NCBI GenBank assembly: GCA_017634065.1
Contig: JAGBOC010000016.1
Location: 62,001-126,000 of the forward strand
Origin: Lachnospiraceae bacterium
GTDB lineage: Bacteria > Bacillota > Clostridia > Lachnospirales > Lachnospiraceae
Length of the DNA stretch: 64,000 bases
Direction: 5' to 3'
Shown here: positions 24,918 to 34,521 of the stretch, piece by piece
Position numbering within the stretch: position 1 is the first letter of the stretch
Layout of the letters: every line of letters begins with the position of its first letter
Notes under the pieces: generated by a model
What the model saw: the letters and a program-made list of their open reading frames with translations, nothing else
Database searches by the model: none
What the model was told of the DNA's origin: nothing
Made by a program: the position numbers and the translations under genes

Positions 24918-26258
24918 TTATGCTTTAGCTTTTTTAGTAGGAGTTGCTATACCAAGTATTATGAATATCAAGCTTGAGATACCCATAAGAATTGGATACC
25001 AGCACCATACAACTATAGAAGCAGGAGATATACCAGCAAGTGATCCAGCTGCAAGAAGTTGTCCTGCGTGTGGAGATATACCATTACCTACTGATGAGAA
25101 TATATCAAGTATAGATGCAATTCTCTCTCTTGCTACACCAAACTTATCACCAAGTTCTCTTGCGATAGGTCCGATAGCGATGATAGATACTGTGTTATTA
25201 GTAGTTGCTATATCAACGATAAATGCAAGGAATGCAAGTGCAAGTTCACAGCCCTTTGAAGACTTAACGTTCTTAGCAAGAGCATTGATAAGCCATTGGA
25301 TACCGCCAAGATAATTCATCATAGCACAAATACCACCGATGAATATAGCGATAACTGCCATATCTTGCATCCACATCATACCTTCATGGATAACTTCAAA
25401 TACACCTGCTGTGTCGCCAGTGTGAAGAAGTGGGAACTTACCAATAGCTACACCGATAACTGCTGCAACTGCGATAGAAAGAGTCATAGCAGGTAAAACG
25501 TGCATACCGATAAGTGATAAAACAATGATAAGTAAGAATGGAAGAAGTACTATCCAGTTAATACCTGCAAGGCTTGTAGCCTCTGGTACAGTTATAGGAA
25601 TAAATGCAAGTGCTATAAATGTAATTATAACTGCAGGTAAGCACATAAGGATGTTTTGCTCAAATTTAGATTTCATTGATACTTCTTGAGTAGAAGTAGC
25701 AGCGATTGTTGTATCTGAAATGAATGAGAGGTTATCACCAAACATTGCACCACCAACTACGATACCGCAGATGATAGCAAGTTTAGTTGTCTCATTTCCG
25801 ATGCTTATAAGTGGGGCGAAAGCTGTAGCGAATGTCATAACAGTGTTTACAGTTCCCATTGAAGTTCCCATTGAGAAGCTGAATGCCATACTTACCAAGA
25901 ATATAGCTGGTAAGATAAGTCTTGGTGGAAGTAAAGCAACACCGAGTTGACCCATAGCTTCACGAGCACCTGTTGCTATAGAAATTGAATAGAATGCTCC
26001 AGCAAGCATGTAGATGAATACCATAAGTATAAGTGTATCATCTCCACCGCCTTTACAGAACATTACGATTTTTTCACCTAAAGTTTTCTTATCATTAGGG
26101 TTTGGTAAAGCAAGAGCAATAACTGAAGCAAGGAAAATACCCATCATAAGAGGTAAACTTTGGTCAAATGCGCCAGTTCCAATACCTACTGCAAAGTAAA
26201 CAATTAAGAATACGAGTACTGGTAACAATCCTAAAAAACTACCTTTCTCTTTGTTCAT
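24918..26258 (-). CDS. NhaC-family Na+/H+ antiporter-like transporter
   Basis: A 446-residue protein of about eleven transmembrane helices. The FVDIATTNNTVSIIAIGPIARE and GNGISPHAGQL segments and the GDNLSFISDTTIAATSTQEV block are typical of the NhaC superfamily. Members exchange Na+ for H+ or carry malate/lactate-type anions. Since it is the first gene of a cluster with sugar enzymes, it may instead export or import an acid made there. A GGAGG site lies before its ATG. It is divergent from deoR across a 167-nt region. Confidence 0.9.
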   Translation of the reverse strand: MNKEKGSFLGLLPVLVFLIVYFAVGIGTGAFDQSLPLMMGIFLASVIALALPNPNDKKTLGEKIVMFCKGGGDDTLILMVFIYMLAGAFYSISIATGAREAMGQLGVALLPPRLILPAIFLVSMAFSFSMGTSMGTVNTVMTFATAFAPLISIGNETTKLAIICGIVVGGAMFGDNLSFISDTTIAATSTQEVSMKSKFEQNILMCLPAVIITFIALAFIPITVPEATSLAGINWIVLLPFLLIIVLSLIGMHVLPAMTLSIAVAAVIGVAIGKFPLLHTGDTAGVFEVIHEGMMWMQDMAVIAIFIGGICAMMNYLGGIQWLINALAKNVKSSKGCELALAFLAFIVDIATTNNTVSIIAIGPIARELGDKFGVARERIASILDIFSSVGNGISPHAGQLLAAGSLAGISPASIVVWCWYPILMGISSLIFIILGIATPTKKAKA

Positions 26259-26294
26259 TTTATCCTCCTAAATAAACATGAAATTTTTTTATGT

Positions 26295-26320
26295 ACATAA
26301 CAGCACATAAATGTATGATA
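26295..26320. promoter_or_regulatory. Imperfect dyad between nhaC and deoR
   Basis: TACAT and ATGTA arms 12 nt apart (around CAGCACATA) with flanking TG/TA symmetry, in the divergent promoter region. The right distance for a DeoR-type dimer site that could control both directions. Suggestive only. Confidence 0.3.
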
Positions 26321-26390
26321 GTATTTTACAACTAATTGTCACAAAAATCAACAATTTTTTACATTTTTATGATTTTTTTTGGCATTTTTT

Positions 26391-26419
26391 TTGACATTTT
26401 TTGACTTTTATGCTACTAT
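26391..26419 (+). promoter_or_regulatory. Consensus promoter of deoR, predicted leaderless
   Basis: TTGACA (26391-26396), 17-nt spacer, TACTAT (26414-26419). The deoR ATG is at 26426, 6 nt later, and has no Shine-Dalgarno sequence. The transcription start is expected at the start codon. Confidence 0.7.
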
Positions 26420-26425
26420 TTACCT

Positions 26426-27196
26426 ATGTTAGCACTTGAAAGACAAAAATATATAGAAAAAGAACTTAAAGTTAGTGGTAGCATACTAATATCTGAAATG
26501 TCTGCTAAACTCAAATGTTCTGAAGAGACCATAAGAAGGGACTTAAGCGAGTTAGAAAAAAAGCAAAAACTTGTTAGGGTTCATGGTGGAGCATATCTCC
26601 CACTTGATTCAGATAAAGGCGTACCAGCTAAAATTAAGGAGATTCTCCTGCCACTTGAGAAGCAAAAGATTGCAGACATTGCAATAAAAAAGTTTATAAA
26701 TGAAAATGACACTATTTTTATAGATAGTAGCACAACCTGCCTTACACTTGCAAGAAAGATTATAGATCTCAACTTAAGTGTAACCATCATTACAAATTCA
26801 CTACTTATATTTGAATATTTTTGTGACAACTCATGTGAAAATGTAAAACTAATAGGTCTAGGTGGTAACTACAGGCAAAGAGCTTGTTCTTTCGTCGGCT
26901 ATGATACAAGCGAGACAATAAAAAAATATTCTGCTGATAAATGTTTCTTAAGCCCCTCTGCTGTAAGTTATGACCATGGAATTTTAGACAATAGTTCAAA
27001 TGAGTGTGAGATAAGGAAATCATTTATAAAGCAGTCAAAGCAACACATTTTGTTAATTGACCACACCAAACTTGGCGACACTGCAAATTATGTTATCACA
27101 GGTTTAGACGACCTTGATTTCGTAGTCACTGATGAAATCCCAGAAAAAAAGTGGTTAGATATTTTTGAAACAAAAAAAATAGAATTATATTATTAA
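26426..27196 (+). CDS. DeoR-family transcriptional regulator
   Basis: A 256-residue repressor. The N-terminal winged helix has LERQKYIEKEL, ISEMSAKLKCSEETIRRDLSELEKKQKLVRVHGGAYL, the DeoR hallmark. The C-terminal sensor domain (about 75-250) is the phosphosugar-binding DeoRC fold with FIDSSTTCLTLARKI and VGYDTSETI. It probably responds to a sugar phosphate made by the divergent cluster and controls that cluster and the downstream dehydrogenase. It has a consensus promoter and no ribosome site, so likely leaderless. The next gene starts 12 nt after its stop. Confidence 0.93.
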   Translation: MLALERQKYIEKELKVSGSILISEMSAKLKCSEETIRRDLSELEKKQKLVRVHGGAYLPLDSDKGVPAKIKEILLPLEKQKIADIAIKKFINENDTIFIDSSTTCLTLARKIIDLNLSVTIITNSLLIFEYFCDNSCENVKLIGLGGNYRQRACSFVGYDTSETIKKYSADKCFLSPSAVSYDHGILDNSSNECEIRKSFIKQSKQHILLIDHTKLGDTANYVITGLDDLDFVVTDEIPEKKWLDIFETKKIELYY

Positions 27197-27208
27197 GGAG
27201 GATAACAT

Positions 27209-28378
27209 ATGGTTAATTTTGATTTTAAAAATCCAGCAAGAATTATTTTCGGCGAAAAATCAATAAGTAAAGTTGAGTCTCTACTTAAAGATTATAATGC
27301 CCATTCTGTTCTTTTAGTAACAGATGGCGGTGGCTTTGCAAAATCTCTCGGCATCTATGATGAGATAAAAAATGCTTGTGATAAAAATGGTATTAAGTTT
27401 TATTTCACAGATAAAGTTGTCCCAAATCCAAAAGTTGAACTCGTTCGTGAGTTGATTCAGATGGGTAAAGATAATAATATTGATTTCTTAATTGCTGTAG
27501 GTGGCGGTGGTCCTATTGATACAGCAAAATCTGTTGCCATCGGTATACCTTATGACGGCGATGTGTGGGACTTTTTTGATGGTAAATCATTCCCAAAAAC
27601 TGCCATCCCTCTTGGTGCAGTAACAACTATCCCAGCATCAGGTTCTGAAACTTCAAATGCCGCTATCCTTTCAAATGGATTATATAAAAAAGGTTTTGAA
27701 GATGATATGATACTTCCAAAGTTTGCTATCATGGATCCTACATATACTTTAGGTCTTCCACCTTTCCAAACATCAGCTGGTTGTGCTGATATAATGTCAC
27801 ATTTGCTTGAAAGATATTTCACTATGGTAGAGCACACTGATGTAACTGATTACTTACTTGAAGGTGCTATAAAGGCTTGTATACTAAACTCACTTCGACT
27901 TATGAAAAATCTTAAAGACTATAATGCAAGAGCAGAGATGCAACTACTTGCTTCTCTTGCACATAATGGAACTCTTGAACTTGGTAGAACCCCTGACTGG
28001 GCATCACATAGAATTGAGCACGAATTAAGCGGACAATATAATATAACTCACGGCGAAGGAATGGCTCTCGTACTAGTTGCTTATATCAAATATATGGCTG
28101 ATAAGGCACCTAAAAAGTTTGCACAACTTGCTAATCGTGTATTTGACATTGACTATCATGATTATACAGAAAAAGAGATGGCACTCATACTTGCCGAAAA
28201 ACTAAATGAGTTCTTTAAGAAATTGAATTTAAGAACTACTCTCACAGAGTTTGGCATCGGCAAAGAGCATTTCAATGACATGGCTATGAGAGCTACAAAT
28301 AATGACACAAGCACTTGTGGCCACTACATACCTATCCATGCAAAAGAGTTTGTAGAGATTTTAGAGATGGCAGTATAA
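27209..28378 (+). CDS. Iron-containing alcohol dehydrogenase
   Basis: A 389-residue group III alcohol dehydrogenase of the YqhD/BdhA type. It has the VGGGGPIDTAKS nucleotide motif and metal-ligand segments GCADIMSHLLE (Asp, His), HRIEHEL and ITHGEGMA (His). Such enzymes reduce aldehydes to alcohols with NAD(P)H. With an upstream aldolase cluster that would release an aldehyde, a role in reducing lactaldehyde or a similar product is likely. It is co-transcribed with deoR and uses a strong ribosome site AAGGAGG. Confidence 0.93.
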   Translation: MVNFDFKNPARIIFGEKSISKVESLLKDYNAHSVLLVTDGGGFAKSLGIYDEIKNACDKNGIKFYFTDKVVPNPKVELVRELIQMGKDNNIDFLIAVGGGGPIDTAKSVAIGIPYDGDVWDFFDGKSFPKTAIPLGAVTTIPASGSETSNAAILSNGLYKKGFEDDMILPKFAIMDPTYTLGLPPFQTSAGCADIMSHLLERYFTMVEHTDVTDYLLEGAIKACILNSLRLMKNLKDYNARAEMQLLASLAHNGTLELGRTPDWASHRIEHELSGQYNITHGEGMALVLVAYIKYMADKAPKKFAQLANRVFDIDYHDYTEKEMALILAEKLNEFFKKLNLRTTLTEFGIGKEHFNDMAMRATNNDTSTCGHYIPIHAKEFVEILEMAV

Positions 28379-28391
28379 AATATAATGATAT

Positions 28392-28425
28392 AAAAAAAGA
28401 CCAGCAAGATTGCTGGTCTTTTTTA
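28392..28425. terminator. Bidirectional terminator between adh and deoC
   Basis: AAAAAGACCAGCAA / TTGCTGGTCTTTTT with a 2- or 3-nt loop; T runs on both sides make it work for the plus-strand adh and the minus-strand deoC operon. Confidence 0.93.
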
Positions 28426-28439
28426 TTAAAGCATTTTTA

Positions 28440-29099
28440 TTAAAACTCTTTTAATATATCTTCTGTCCTACTCACTCCAAATCGTCTCGCTCCTGCTTCG
28501 TAAAGCGATTCTATATCGGCTTTAGTTTTGATGCCTCCTGCCGCCTTTACATTTATCTTATCGCCTACTACTTCTTTCATAAGTTTTACATCAGAAGCTG
28601 TAGCCCCTGTAGGTGCAAATCCTGTAGATGTTTTCACAAAGTCAACACCTACTTTTTTACATATCTCACAAACTTTTCTCTTTTCATCATCAGTCAGATA
28701 TGCATTTTCAATTATGACTTTAAGGAGTTTATCAGATTTCTTTACTTCGTCAAAGATTTCCTTTATCTCATTTTCCACATAATCATACTTTTTATCTTTT
28801 AGTGCAGAGACATTTATCACCATATCTATTTCCACTGCGCCATTTTCTATAGCATCTCTTGTCTCAAATACTTTTACTTTAGTTGTATTTTGTCCAAGAG
28901 GAAACCCTATCACAGTACAAACTTTTACTTTAGTATCTTTAAGATACTCACTTGCATATCTCACATAATAAGGATTTATACAAACTGATGCAGTGTTATT
29001 ACTTTTTGCGAAACTTAAAACCTTATCAACTGCTGATTTCGTCGCATCGGCTTTTAGTACTGTATGGTCAACCATCGATAAAAAATCTGTCTTATTCAT
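28440..29099 (-). CDS. deoC: Deoxyribose-phosphate aldolase
   Basis: Splits 2-deoxyribose 5-phosphate to acetaldehyde and glyceraldehyde 3-phosphate. At 219 residues it is of normal length and has the class I motifs: MVIN near 95, VIENAYL, VDFVKTSTGF with the Schiff-base Lys, and VKAAGGIKT. It is the last gene of a train that starts with the BMP nucleoside importer and continues with a CUT1 sugar importer, so it links uptake to central metabolism. Confidence 0.96.
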   Translation of the reverse strand: MNKTDFLSMVDHTVLKADATKSAVDKVLSFAKSNNTASVCINPYYVRYASEYLKDTKVKVCTVIGFPLGQNTTKVKVFETRDAIENGAVEIDMVINVSALKDKKYDYVENEIKEIFDEVKKSDKLLKVIIENAYLTDDEKRKVCEICKKVGVDFVKTSTGFAPTGATASDVKLMKEVVGDKINVKAAGGIKTKADIESLYEAGARRFGVSRTEDILKEF

Positions 29100-29103
29100 A
29101 CTA

Positions 29104-29946
29104 TTATCCTTTCACCGCTCCACTTGTCATACCTTTTATAATATACTTTTGTGCAAATACATAAACTACAACTATAGGAAGAACTGTGAGTACAATAGAT
29201 GCCATCATAGGACCCATCTCAACTTTTCCAAAACTTCCTCTAAAATACTGTATGAGCATCGGTATTGTTCTATACTTTTTTATATCAAGTACAAGTGTAG
29301 GAAGCAAATAGTCATTCCAGAGCCACATAGCTTCAAGTATTCCGACTGATACTATAGTTGGTTTAAGGATAGGAAGGACTATAAGGAAAAATGTTTGCAA
29401 AGGATTACAGCCATCTATCATAGCCGCTTCTTCTACTTCTATCGGAACTGACTTCATAAATCCAGCAAACATAAACACAGCAAGTCCTGCACCAAATCCA
29501 AGATATATCACAAATATATTATAAGGAGTATTAAGTTTTAATGTGTCAGCAGTTTGAGCAAGTGTGAACATAACCATTTGAAATGGCACTACCATTGAAA
29601 ATACAAATAAGTAGTAGAGAACACTTGATACCTTGCTTCTAATCCTTGTTATAAAATATGCACACATAGAGCAGCATATAAGTATAGCAATAAGTGATGT
29701 CACTGTTATAAATACACTATAGAAAAAACTTTGCAAGAAACCCTGTTTTGTGATAGCAGTTACAAAGTTTTGTAGCCCTATAAATGATTTTGCATTTGGC
29801 AATTCAAAAACTGTATTGGTAGAAATTGCTGACTCTGTCTTAAATGAGTTAAGCAAAATCATTATGATAGGGTACATATATATAACCGCAACTATAGCAA
29901 CAAGTATAGCAAATATTATATTTAAAAATGTATTTTTCTTTTCCAT
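29104..29946 (-). CDS. Carbohydrate ABC transporter permease (MalG-like)
   Basis: A 280-residue inner-membrane permease with six helices and the EAA loop (ESVPIEVEEAAMIDGCNPLQTFFLIVLPILKPT) that docks with the ATPase. It is the second membrane subunit of the CUT1 importer. The stop lies 4 nt before deoC and the start follows the MalF-like gene by 9 nt. Confidence 0.95.
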   Translation of the reverse strand: MEKKNTFLNIIFAILVAIVAVIYMYPIIMILLNSFKTESAISTNTVFELPNAKSFIGLQNFVTAITKQGFLQSFFYSVFITVTSLIAILICCSMCAYFITRIRSKVSSVLYYLFVFSMVVPFQMVMFTLAQTADTLKLNTPYNIFVIYLGFGAGLAVFMFAGFMKSVPIEVEEAAMIDGCNPLQTFFLIVLPILKPTIVSVGILEAMWLWNDYLLPTLVLDIKKYRTIPMLIQYFRGSFGKVEMGPMMASIVLTVLPIVVVYVFAQKYIIKGMTSGAVKG

Positions 29947-29955
29947 ATTTGCCTC

Positions 29956-30810
29956 CTACTGTTGCACTTCATTATCTCTTGATAATTTAAGTTGTGCAAA
30001 TGATATAAGTATAACTATCAGGAAAAATACTACTGCCTTTGCCTGTCCCATACCCTTCCACTGCATTCCTGCTCTTGCATAGTAAGTATTATAAATATTT
30101 AGTGCAAGCATCTCGGTCGTATGATTTGGGTCACCACCAGTAAGTGCCAAGTTTTGATCAAATAACTTAAATGAATTAGTAAGTGTAAGGAACATACATA
30201 TAGTGATTGTAGGCATAACCATTGGTATTTTTATCTTAAATAAAGTTTGAAGGTCTGTTGCTCCATCTATTTTACTTGCTTCTATAAGACTATCTGGAAC
30301 TGAATTGAGACCTGCTATATATATAATCATCATATAGCCTATTTGTTGCCAACACATAAGTATGATTAGCCCCCAAAATCCAGCAACACTATTTAGTGCA
30401 AGTAGCGGTTTCCCTACTATAGATAGCACACAGTTGATGAGTATCTGCCAAATGTATCCAAGTACTATTCCACCTATCAAGTTTGGCATAAAGAAAACTG
30501 CTCTTAAAAAATTATTTCCCTTAAACTTTTTCGTAAGCCACAGTGCAATTATAAATGCAAGAACATTTATCGATATGACAGAGCATATAGCAAATCTAAA
30601 TGTGAACCAAAAACTTGTTGCAAATTGCGAGTCTGTCGTAAATGCTTTTATGTAATTACTTATTCCTATAAACTTTGCATTATTAACTGTAGTAAATTGA
30701 CAAAATGATAAATACAGTCCCTCTATAAATGGAATTAAAAAGCCTATCATAAAAGCAATTACAGTTGGAAGTAAAAATATCGGCCAGTATTTTTTTAATG
30801 CTCTTTCCAT
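29956..30810 (-). CDS. Carbohydrate ABC transporter permease (MalF-like)
   Basis: A 284-residue permease with six helices and the EAA-loop segment DSLIEASKIDGATDLQTLFKIKIPM. It pairs with the MalG-like protein. Placed between the binding protein and MalG-like gene in the usual CUT1 order. Confidence 0.95.
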   Translation of the reverse strand: MERALKKYWPIFLLPTVIAFMIGFLIPFIEGLYLSFCQFTTVNNAKFIGISNYIKAFTTDSQFATSFWFTFRFAICSVISINVLAFIIALWLTKKFKGNNFLRAVFFMPNLIGGIVLGYIWQILINCVLSIVGKPLLALNSVAGFWGLIILMCWQQIGYMMIIYIAGLNSVPDSLIEASKIDGATDLQTLFKIKIPMVMPTITICMFLTLTNSFKLFDQNLALTGGDPNHTTEMLALNIYNTYYARAGMQWKGMGQAKAVVFFLIVILISFAQLKLSRDNEVQQ

Positions 30811-30832
30811 GATAACCTTTTATCCTTTCAAA

Positions 30833-32140
30833 TTAGTGAGTTAAATCGTATTCTGTCTTCCATCCATCTACAAATGCAGATACAACTTTTTGCCAGTTCT
30901 CATCATTTTGATCTGCTGCATAAGCTGTAAGTCCTTGACCTACACCATTTTTCCACTCTTCAGATGGCATAGTAGTAAAGCACCATTTTACTGGTTTCTT
31001 TCCACTTGCTGTATAAGAAGTATCTTGTTTTACAAATAAGTTTGGACTACTTGCTGCTTTCTTAAATGGAATTACAAATCCCATATCATTTGCCATTGCT
31101 GTAGTTCCTTTCTCACTTGTTACACACCAAAGCATAAACTTAAGTGTAGCATCTATATCTTCTTGTTTTGCATTTCCATTTACACACCAGAAGTTTTCTG
31201 TTCCAGTGCAAAGTCCTTGATTTGCTTCATTTCCAACACCGATATATATAGGTATCATAGCAAGGTCATCATCAGTATATCCGCCATTTATTAAGTTGTT
31301 GTATTCCCAAGAACCATTTTGGAAGAATACAGCCTCTCCTGCTAAAAACTCATTTCTTGAATCATCACCTGTCTTTGATGATAAAAGTTTAGGGTCAGCA
31401 GTTGAGTTATTGATGTAAAGATTCCAGATGTTTCTATAATTATCAAGATAAGTTCCCTTTATAGCAGGAGTTTGCTCGATGCCATCTGTCTCATACTCAA
31501 AATAGATAGGAAGATTTGCAAGGTGAGTTTTGAATCTCCAATCAGATGATCCATCAAGTCCTGCAGATGTAAATGCTGCAAAACCAAGTTCGCTCTTTCT
31601 TGCTGTTATATCTTCTGCAATTCTCTTTAAATCTTCAAATGACTTAATATCAGTTACTTGATATCCAGCCTTTGCAAGGAGAGTCTTATTAACTATTATT
31701 CCATAACTCTCGATAACATATGCTATAGCATTTACTTTATTGCCATCAAGTAATGCAAATGAATCTGAAGTTAATTCTTTGTAAACATCAGTTCCTTTTA
31801 AGTCATAACATACATCTTTCCAGTTAGCGATACCAACAGGTCCGTTTACTTGGAAAAGTGTAGGAGCACTTGATTTGCTCATTTCACTCATAAGTGTAGT
31901 CTCATAATTTCCAGATGCAGCTGTAACAACTGTTACCTTTACACCTGTCTCAGCAGTATAGTCAGAAGCCAATTTTTGCCAAGCTGAATCAGCCTCTGGT
32001 TTAAAGTTAAGATAGTAAACTGATCCTGCTCCATCAGTACTGGTAGTAGTGTCTGCACTTGTGGTAGCACTGCTATTTCCACATGCAACTAACCCTAAAA
32101 TAAGTGTTAGTGCCATAAAAATTGATAAAAACTTTTTCAT
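30833..32140 (-). CDS. Sugar-binding lipoprotein of a CUT1 ABC transporter
   Basis: A 435-residue extracellular solute-binding protein (family 1). It starts MKKFLSIFMALTLILGLVACG with lipobox LVAC, so it is anchored to the membrane at Cys20. The ATG at 32140 is preceded by GGAGG; the longer frame to 32155 is leader. The mature part has the two-lobe substrate fold. The sugar is not clear from sequence; the operon (deoC, nucleoside importer) points to nucleoside-derived or deoxy sugars. Confidence 0.93.
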   Translation of the reverse strand: MKKFLSIFMALTLILGLVACGNSSATTSADTTTSTDGAGSVYYLNFKPEADSAWQKLASDYTAETGVKVTVVTAASGNYETTLMSEMSKSSAPTLFQVNGPVGIANWKDVCYDLKGTDVYKELTSDSFALLDGNKVNAIAYVIESYGIIVNKTLLAKAGYQVTDIKSFEDLKRIAEDITARKSELGFAAFTSAGLDGSSDWRFKTHLANLPIYFEYETDGIEQTPAIKGTYLDNYRNIWNLYINNSTADPKLLSSKTGDDSRNEFLAGEAVFFQNGSWEYNNLINGGYTDDDLAMIPIYIGVGNEANQGLCTGTENFWCVNGNAKQEDIDATLKFMLWCVTSEKGTTAMANDMGFVIPFKKAASSPNLFVKQDTSYTASGKKPVKWCFTTMPSEEWKNGVGQGLTAYAADQNDENWQKVVSAFVDGWKTEYDLTH

Positions 32141-32163
32141 AATAATTTCCTCCAAATATTTTT

Positions 32164-33270
32164 TTACATTATAGATTGTTTAGTATCAATATCAAATAAA
32201 TGAACATTATGGGCATTGACTTTAAGTTTAAGTTGCTCACCTATTTCATATTGATTATTTTTCGCAAGTTTAGCGACAAGGTTTTGTTTCTCAAGTTCAA
32301 AATATAGATATCCTTCTGAACCCATATTTTCATATACACTCACTTTGACATTGACAATATTTTGTGTCACATCATCATCCTTCTCAAGCACTTTAAAATC
32401 TTCAGGTCTTATGCCAAGAACTATTTTTTTCTCTACATAGTCACCTTGTATGAGTGCCTTTGATTTATCTTTTGCAAGTGTTATTCTGCTTGTCCCAAAG
32501 CAAAGTTCACAAGTATCTCCATTTTTTGCAACCATAGCATCTATAAGATTCATCTGAGGCGAACCTATAAATGTTGCTACAAACATATTTTTAGGATGGT
32601 CATAAAGATTTTTTGGAGTATCAACTTGCATAATCTCTCCATGGTTTATAACCACTATCCTTGTCCCAAGGGTCATAGCTTCAACCTGATCATGAGTAAC
32701 ATATATTATAGTTGCACCAAGATCTTTATGAAGTTTATTAAGCTCAACTCTCATTTGAGACCGAAGTTTTGCATCAAGATTACTCAGTGGCTCATCCATA
32801 AGAAATACTTTTGGATTTCTGACTATTGCTCTACCCATCGCAACTCTTTGTCTCTGACCACCAGAAAGTTGTCCCGGCTTTCTATCAAGCAAATGCTCTA
32901 TTTCCAAAATCTTCGCTGCCTTTTTTACTTTCTGATCTATGACATCTTTATCAACTTTCTTAAGCTTCTGTGAAAATGCCATATTATCATACACTGTCAT
33001 ATGTGGATAAAGAGCATAGCTTTGGAAAACCATTGCGATATCTCTGTCTTTTGGCTCAACATCATTTACAAGTTTATCATCAATATATAGTTCTCCTGCA
33101 CTTATAGTCTCAAGCCCTGCAATCATTCGAAGCATAGTTGTTTTTCCGCATCCAGATGGTCCAACAAATATAATAAACTCTTTGTCATCAATATCTAAAT
33201 TAAAATCAGATATTGCTTTGAACCCATTGCTGTAAACTTTTTGTACGTGTTTAATTTTAAGACTTGACAT
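32164..33270 (-). CDS. MsmX/UgpC-type ABC transporter ATPase
   Basis: A 368-residue ATPase with Walker A GPSGCGKT, the signature LSGGQRQRV, Walker B VFLMDEP, and a C-terminal TOBE/OB domain (residues about 240-368). It powers the CUT1 permeases encoded downstream. Unusually it is in the same operon and not a shared multitask ATPase. Starts after GGAGG. Confidence 0.95.
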   Translation of the reverse strand: MSSLKIKHVQKVYSNGFKAISDFNLDIDDKEFIIFVGPSGCGKTTMLRMIAGLETISAGELYIDDKLVNDVEPKDRDIAMVFQSYALYPHMTVYDNMAFSQKLKKVDKDVIDQKVKKAAKILEIEHLLDRKPGQLSGGQRQRVAMGRAIVRNPKVFLMDEPLSNLDAKLRSQMRVELNKLHKDLGATIIYVTHDQVEAMTLGTRIVVINHGEIMQVDTPKNLYDHPKNMFVATFIGSPQMNLIDAMVAKNGDTCELCFGTSRITLAKDKSKALIQGDYVEKKIVLGIRPEDFKVLEKDDDVTQNIVNVKVSVYENMGSEGYLYFELEKQNLVAKLAKNNQYEIGEQLKLKVNAHNVHLFDIDTKQSIM

Positions 33271-33289
33271 TTTGCCTCCTTTCTTCCAA

Positions 33290-33520
33290 TTATTTTGAAG
33301 CGTCTAATATATTTTTGCAAATATTTTGCACTTCTTCACTACTTTTTATTTTGCCATTAGCATATAAATCTGCATTACTGATTAGCACATCATATTTTTC
33401 TTTTGCAAGATTTGTATCTATATTATCAAGATATTCACTTGCTACAATTTTTAAGTCCTCATCTAAATTATATATTTCAAGTAACTCCTTCACCTTCTCA
33501 ATAGTTTTTAACTTATCCAT
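33290..33520 (-). CDS. Small hypothetical protein between the two ABC operons
   Basis: A 76-residue soluble, helix-rich acidic protein (KVKELLEIYNLDEDL, SSEEVQNICKNIL) with a good ribosome site (AAAGGAG) and normal codon use. It lies between the nucleoside permease (28 nt) and the sugar ATPase (19 nt). Similar small proteins are seen near ABC operons, but I cannot give a family or a function. Confidence 0.7.
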   Translation of the reverse strand: MDKLKTIEKVKELLEIYNLDEDLKIVASEYLDNIDTNLAKEKYDVLISNADLYANGKIKSSEEVQNICKNILDASK

Positions 33521-33548
33521 ATAACTCCTTTCAATTTACAAAGGCTTC

Positions 33549-34520
33549 CTATCTCTGCATTCTATCGAATGGTATACCAGATGCTCTTGGTGCTGCTGAT
33601 TTCTTTGAAGTAAATATTAAAACAAGAACAGTTGCTATATAAGGAATCATCTTATAAATATTACTTTGGATATTAAGTGCAAATAAGAATGGTATACTTG
33701 CATAGCTATTTGAAAGTGCTTTCATAAATCCAAAGAAGAATGATGCAAGAAGTATATATTTTGGTTTCCATTGTCCGAAGATAAGAACCGCTACAGCGAG
33801 GAATCCATAACCAGATACTGTTGCATTAAAGTTAGTAGAAGTTGGAACTACGAATACAAGACCGCCAATTCCTGCAAGTGCTCCTGATATCATAACTCCT
33901 GCATATTGTATGCGTTCTACTTTTATACCTGCTGTGTTAGCGGCATGTGGATTTTCTCCACAGGCACGAAGCCTAAGCCCAAACTTTGTCTTGTAGAGAA
34001 CTATACTTGATAATATAAGTATAAGTATTCCTACATAAGTTGTGATATATGCATTTCTAAAAAGCATATCACCTAATACAGGTATTTTAGATAAGATAGG
34101 CACTTCAGTCATTCTAAATGTATTTATAAACTCTATTTGTTGCACATTTTTATTATAAACTATGCCATTGATTATTCTTGCTATAAACACTGCAAATGCA
34201 GGTGCAAACATATTAAGTGCTGTTGCAGATATAGTTTGGTCTGCTTTAAGATTTACTGCTGCAATAGCGTGGAACAAACTAAATACTATACCAGTAACTG
34301 AAGCAATCAATATTGCTAAAATGAGTTGTATATTTCCAGACATAGTCCCTTGAGTAAGATTTATGAAAAATATACTTGTAAATGCTCCCATGACCATGAT
34401 ACCTTCAAGTGCTATATTTACTACACCTGATCTCTCACTAAACATACCTCCAAGAGCAACGATCAGAAGTGGTATCATAAAAAGTAAAGTTTGCTGTATT
34501 AAGAAATATAATAATTCCAT
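33549..34520 (-). CDS. Nucleoside ABC transporter permease (NupC/YufQ-like)
   Basis: A 323-residue branched-chain-type permease with about eight to nine helices and the motifs GVVNIALEGIMVMGAF and GLRLRACGENPHAANTAGI characteristic of BmpA-type nucleoside importers. It starts 1 nt after the NupB-like gene stop, so the two are translated together. Confidence 0.93.
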   Translation of the reverse strand: MELLYFLIQQTLLFMIPLLIVALGGMFSERSGVVNIALEGIMVMGAFTSIFFINLTQGTMSGNIQLILAILIASVTGIVFSLFHAIAAVNLKADQTISATALNMFAPAFAVFIARIINGIVYNKNVQQIEFINTFRMTEVPILSKIPVLGDMLFRNAYITTYVGILILILSSIVLYKTKFGLRLRACGENPHAANTAGIKVERIQYAGVMISGALAGIGGLVFVVPTSTNFNATVSGYGFLAVAVLIFGQWKPKYILLASFFFGFMKALSNSYASIPFLFALNIQSNIYKMIPYIATVLVLIFTSKKSAAPRASGIPFDRMQR

Positions 34521-34521
34521 A

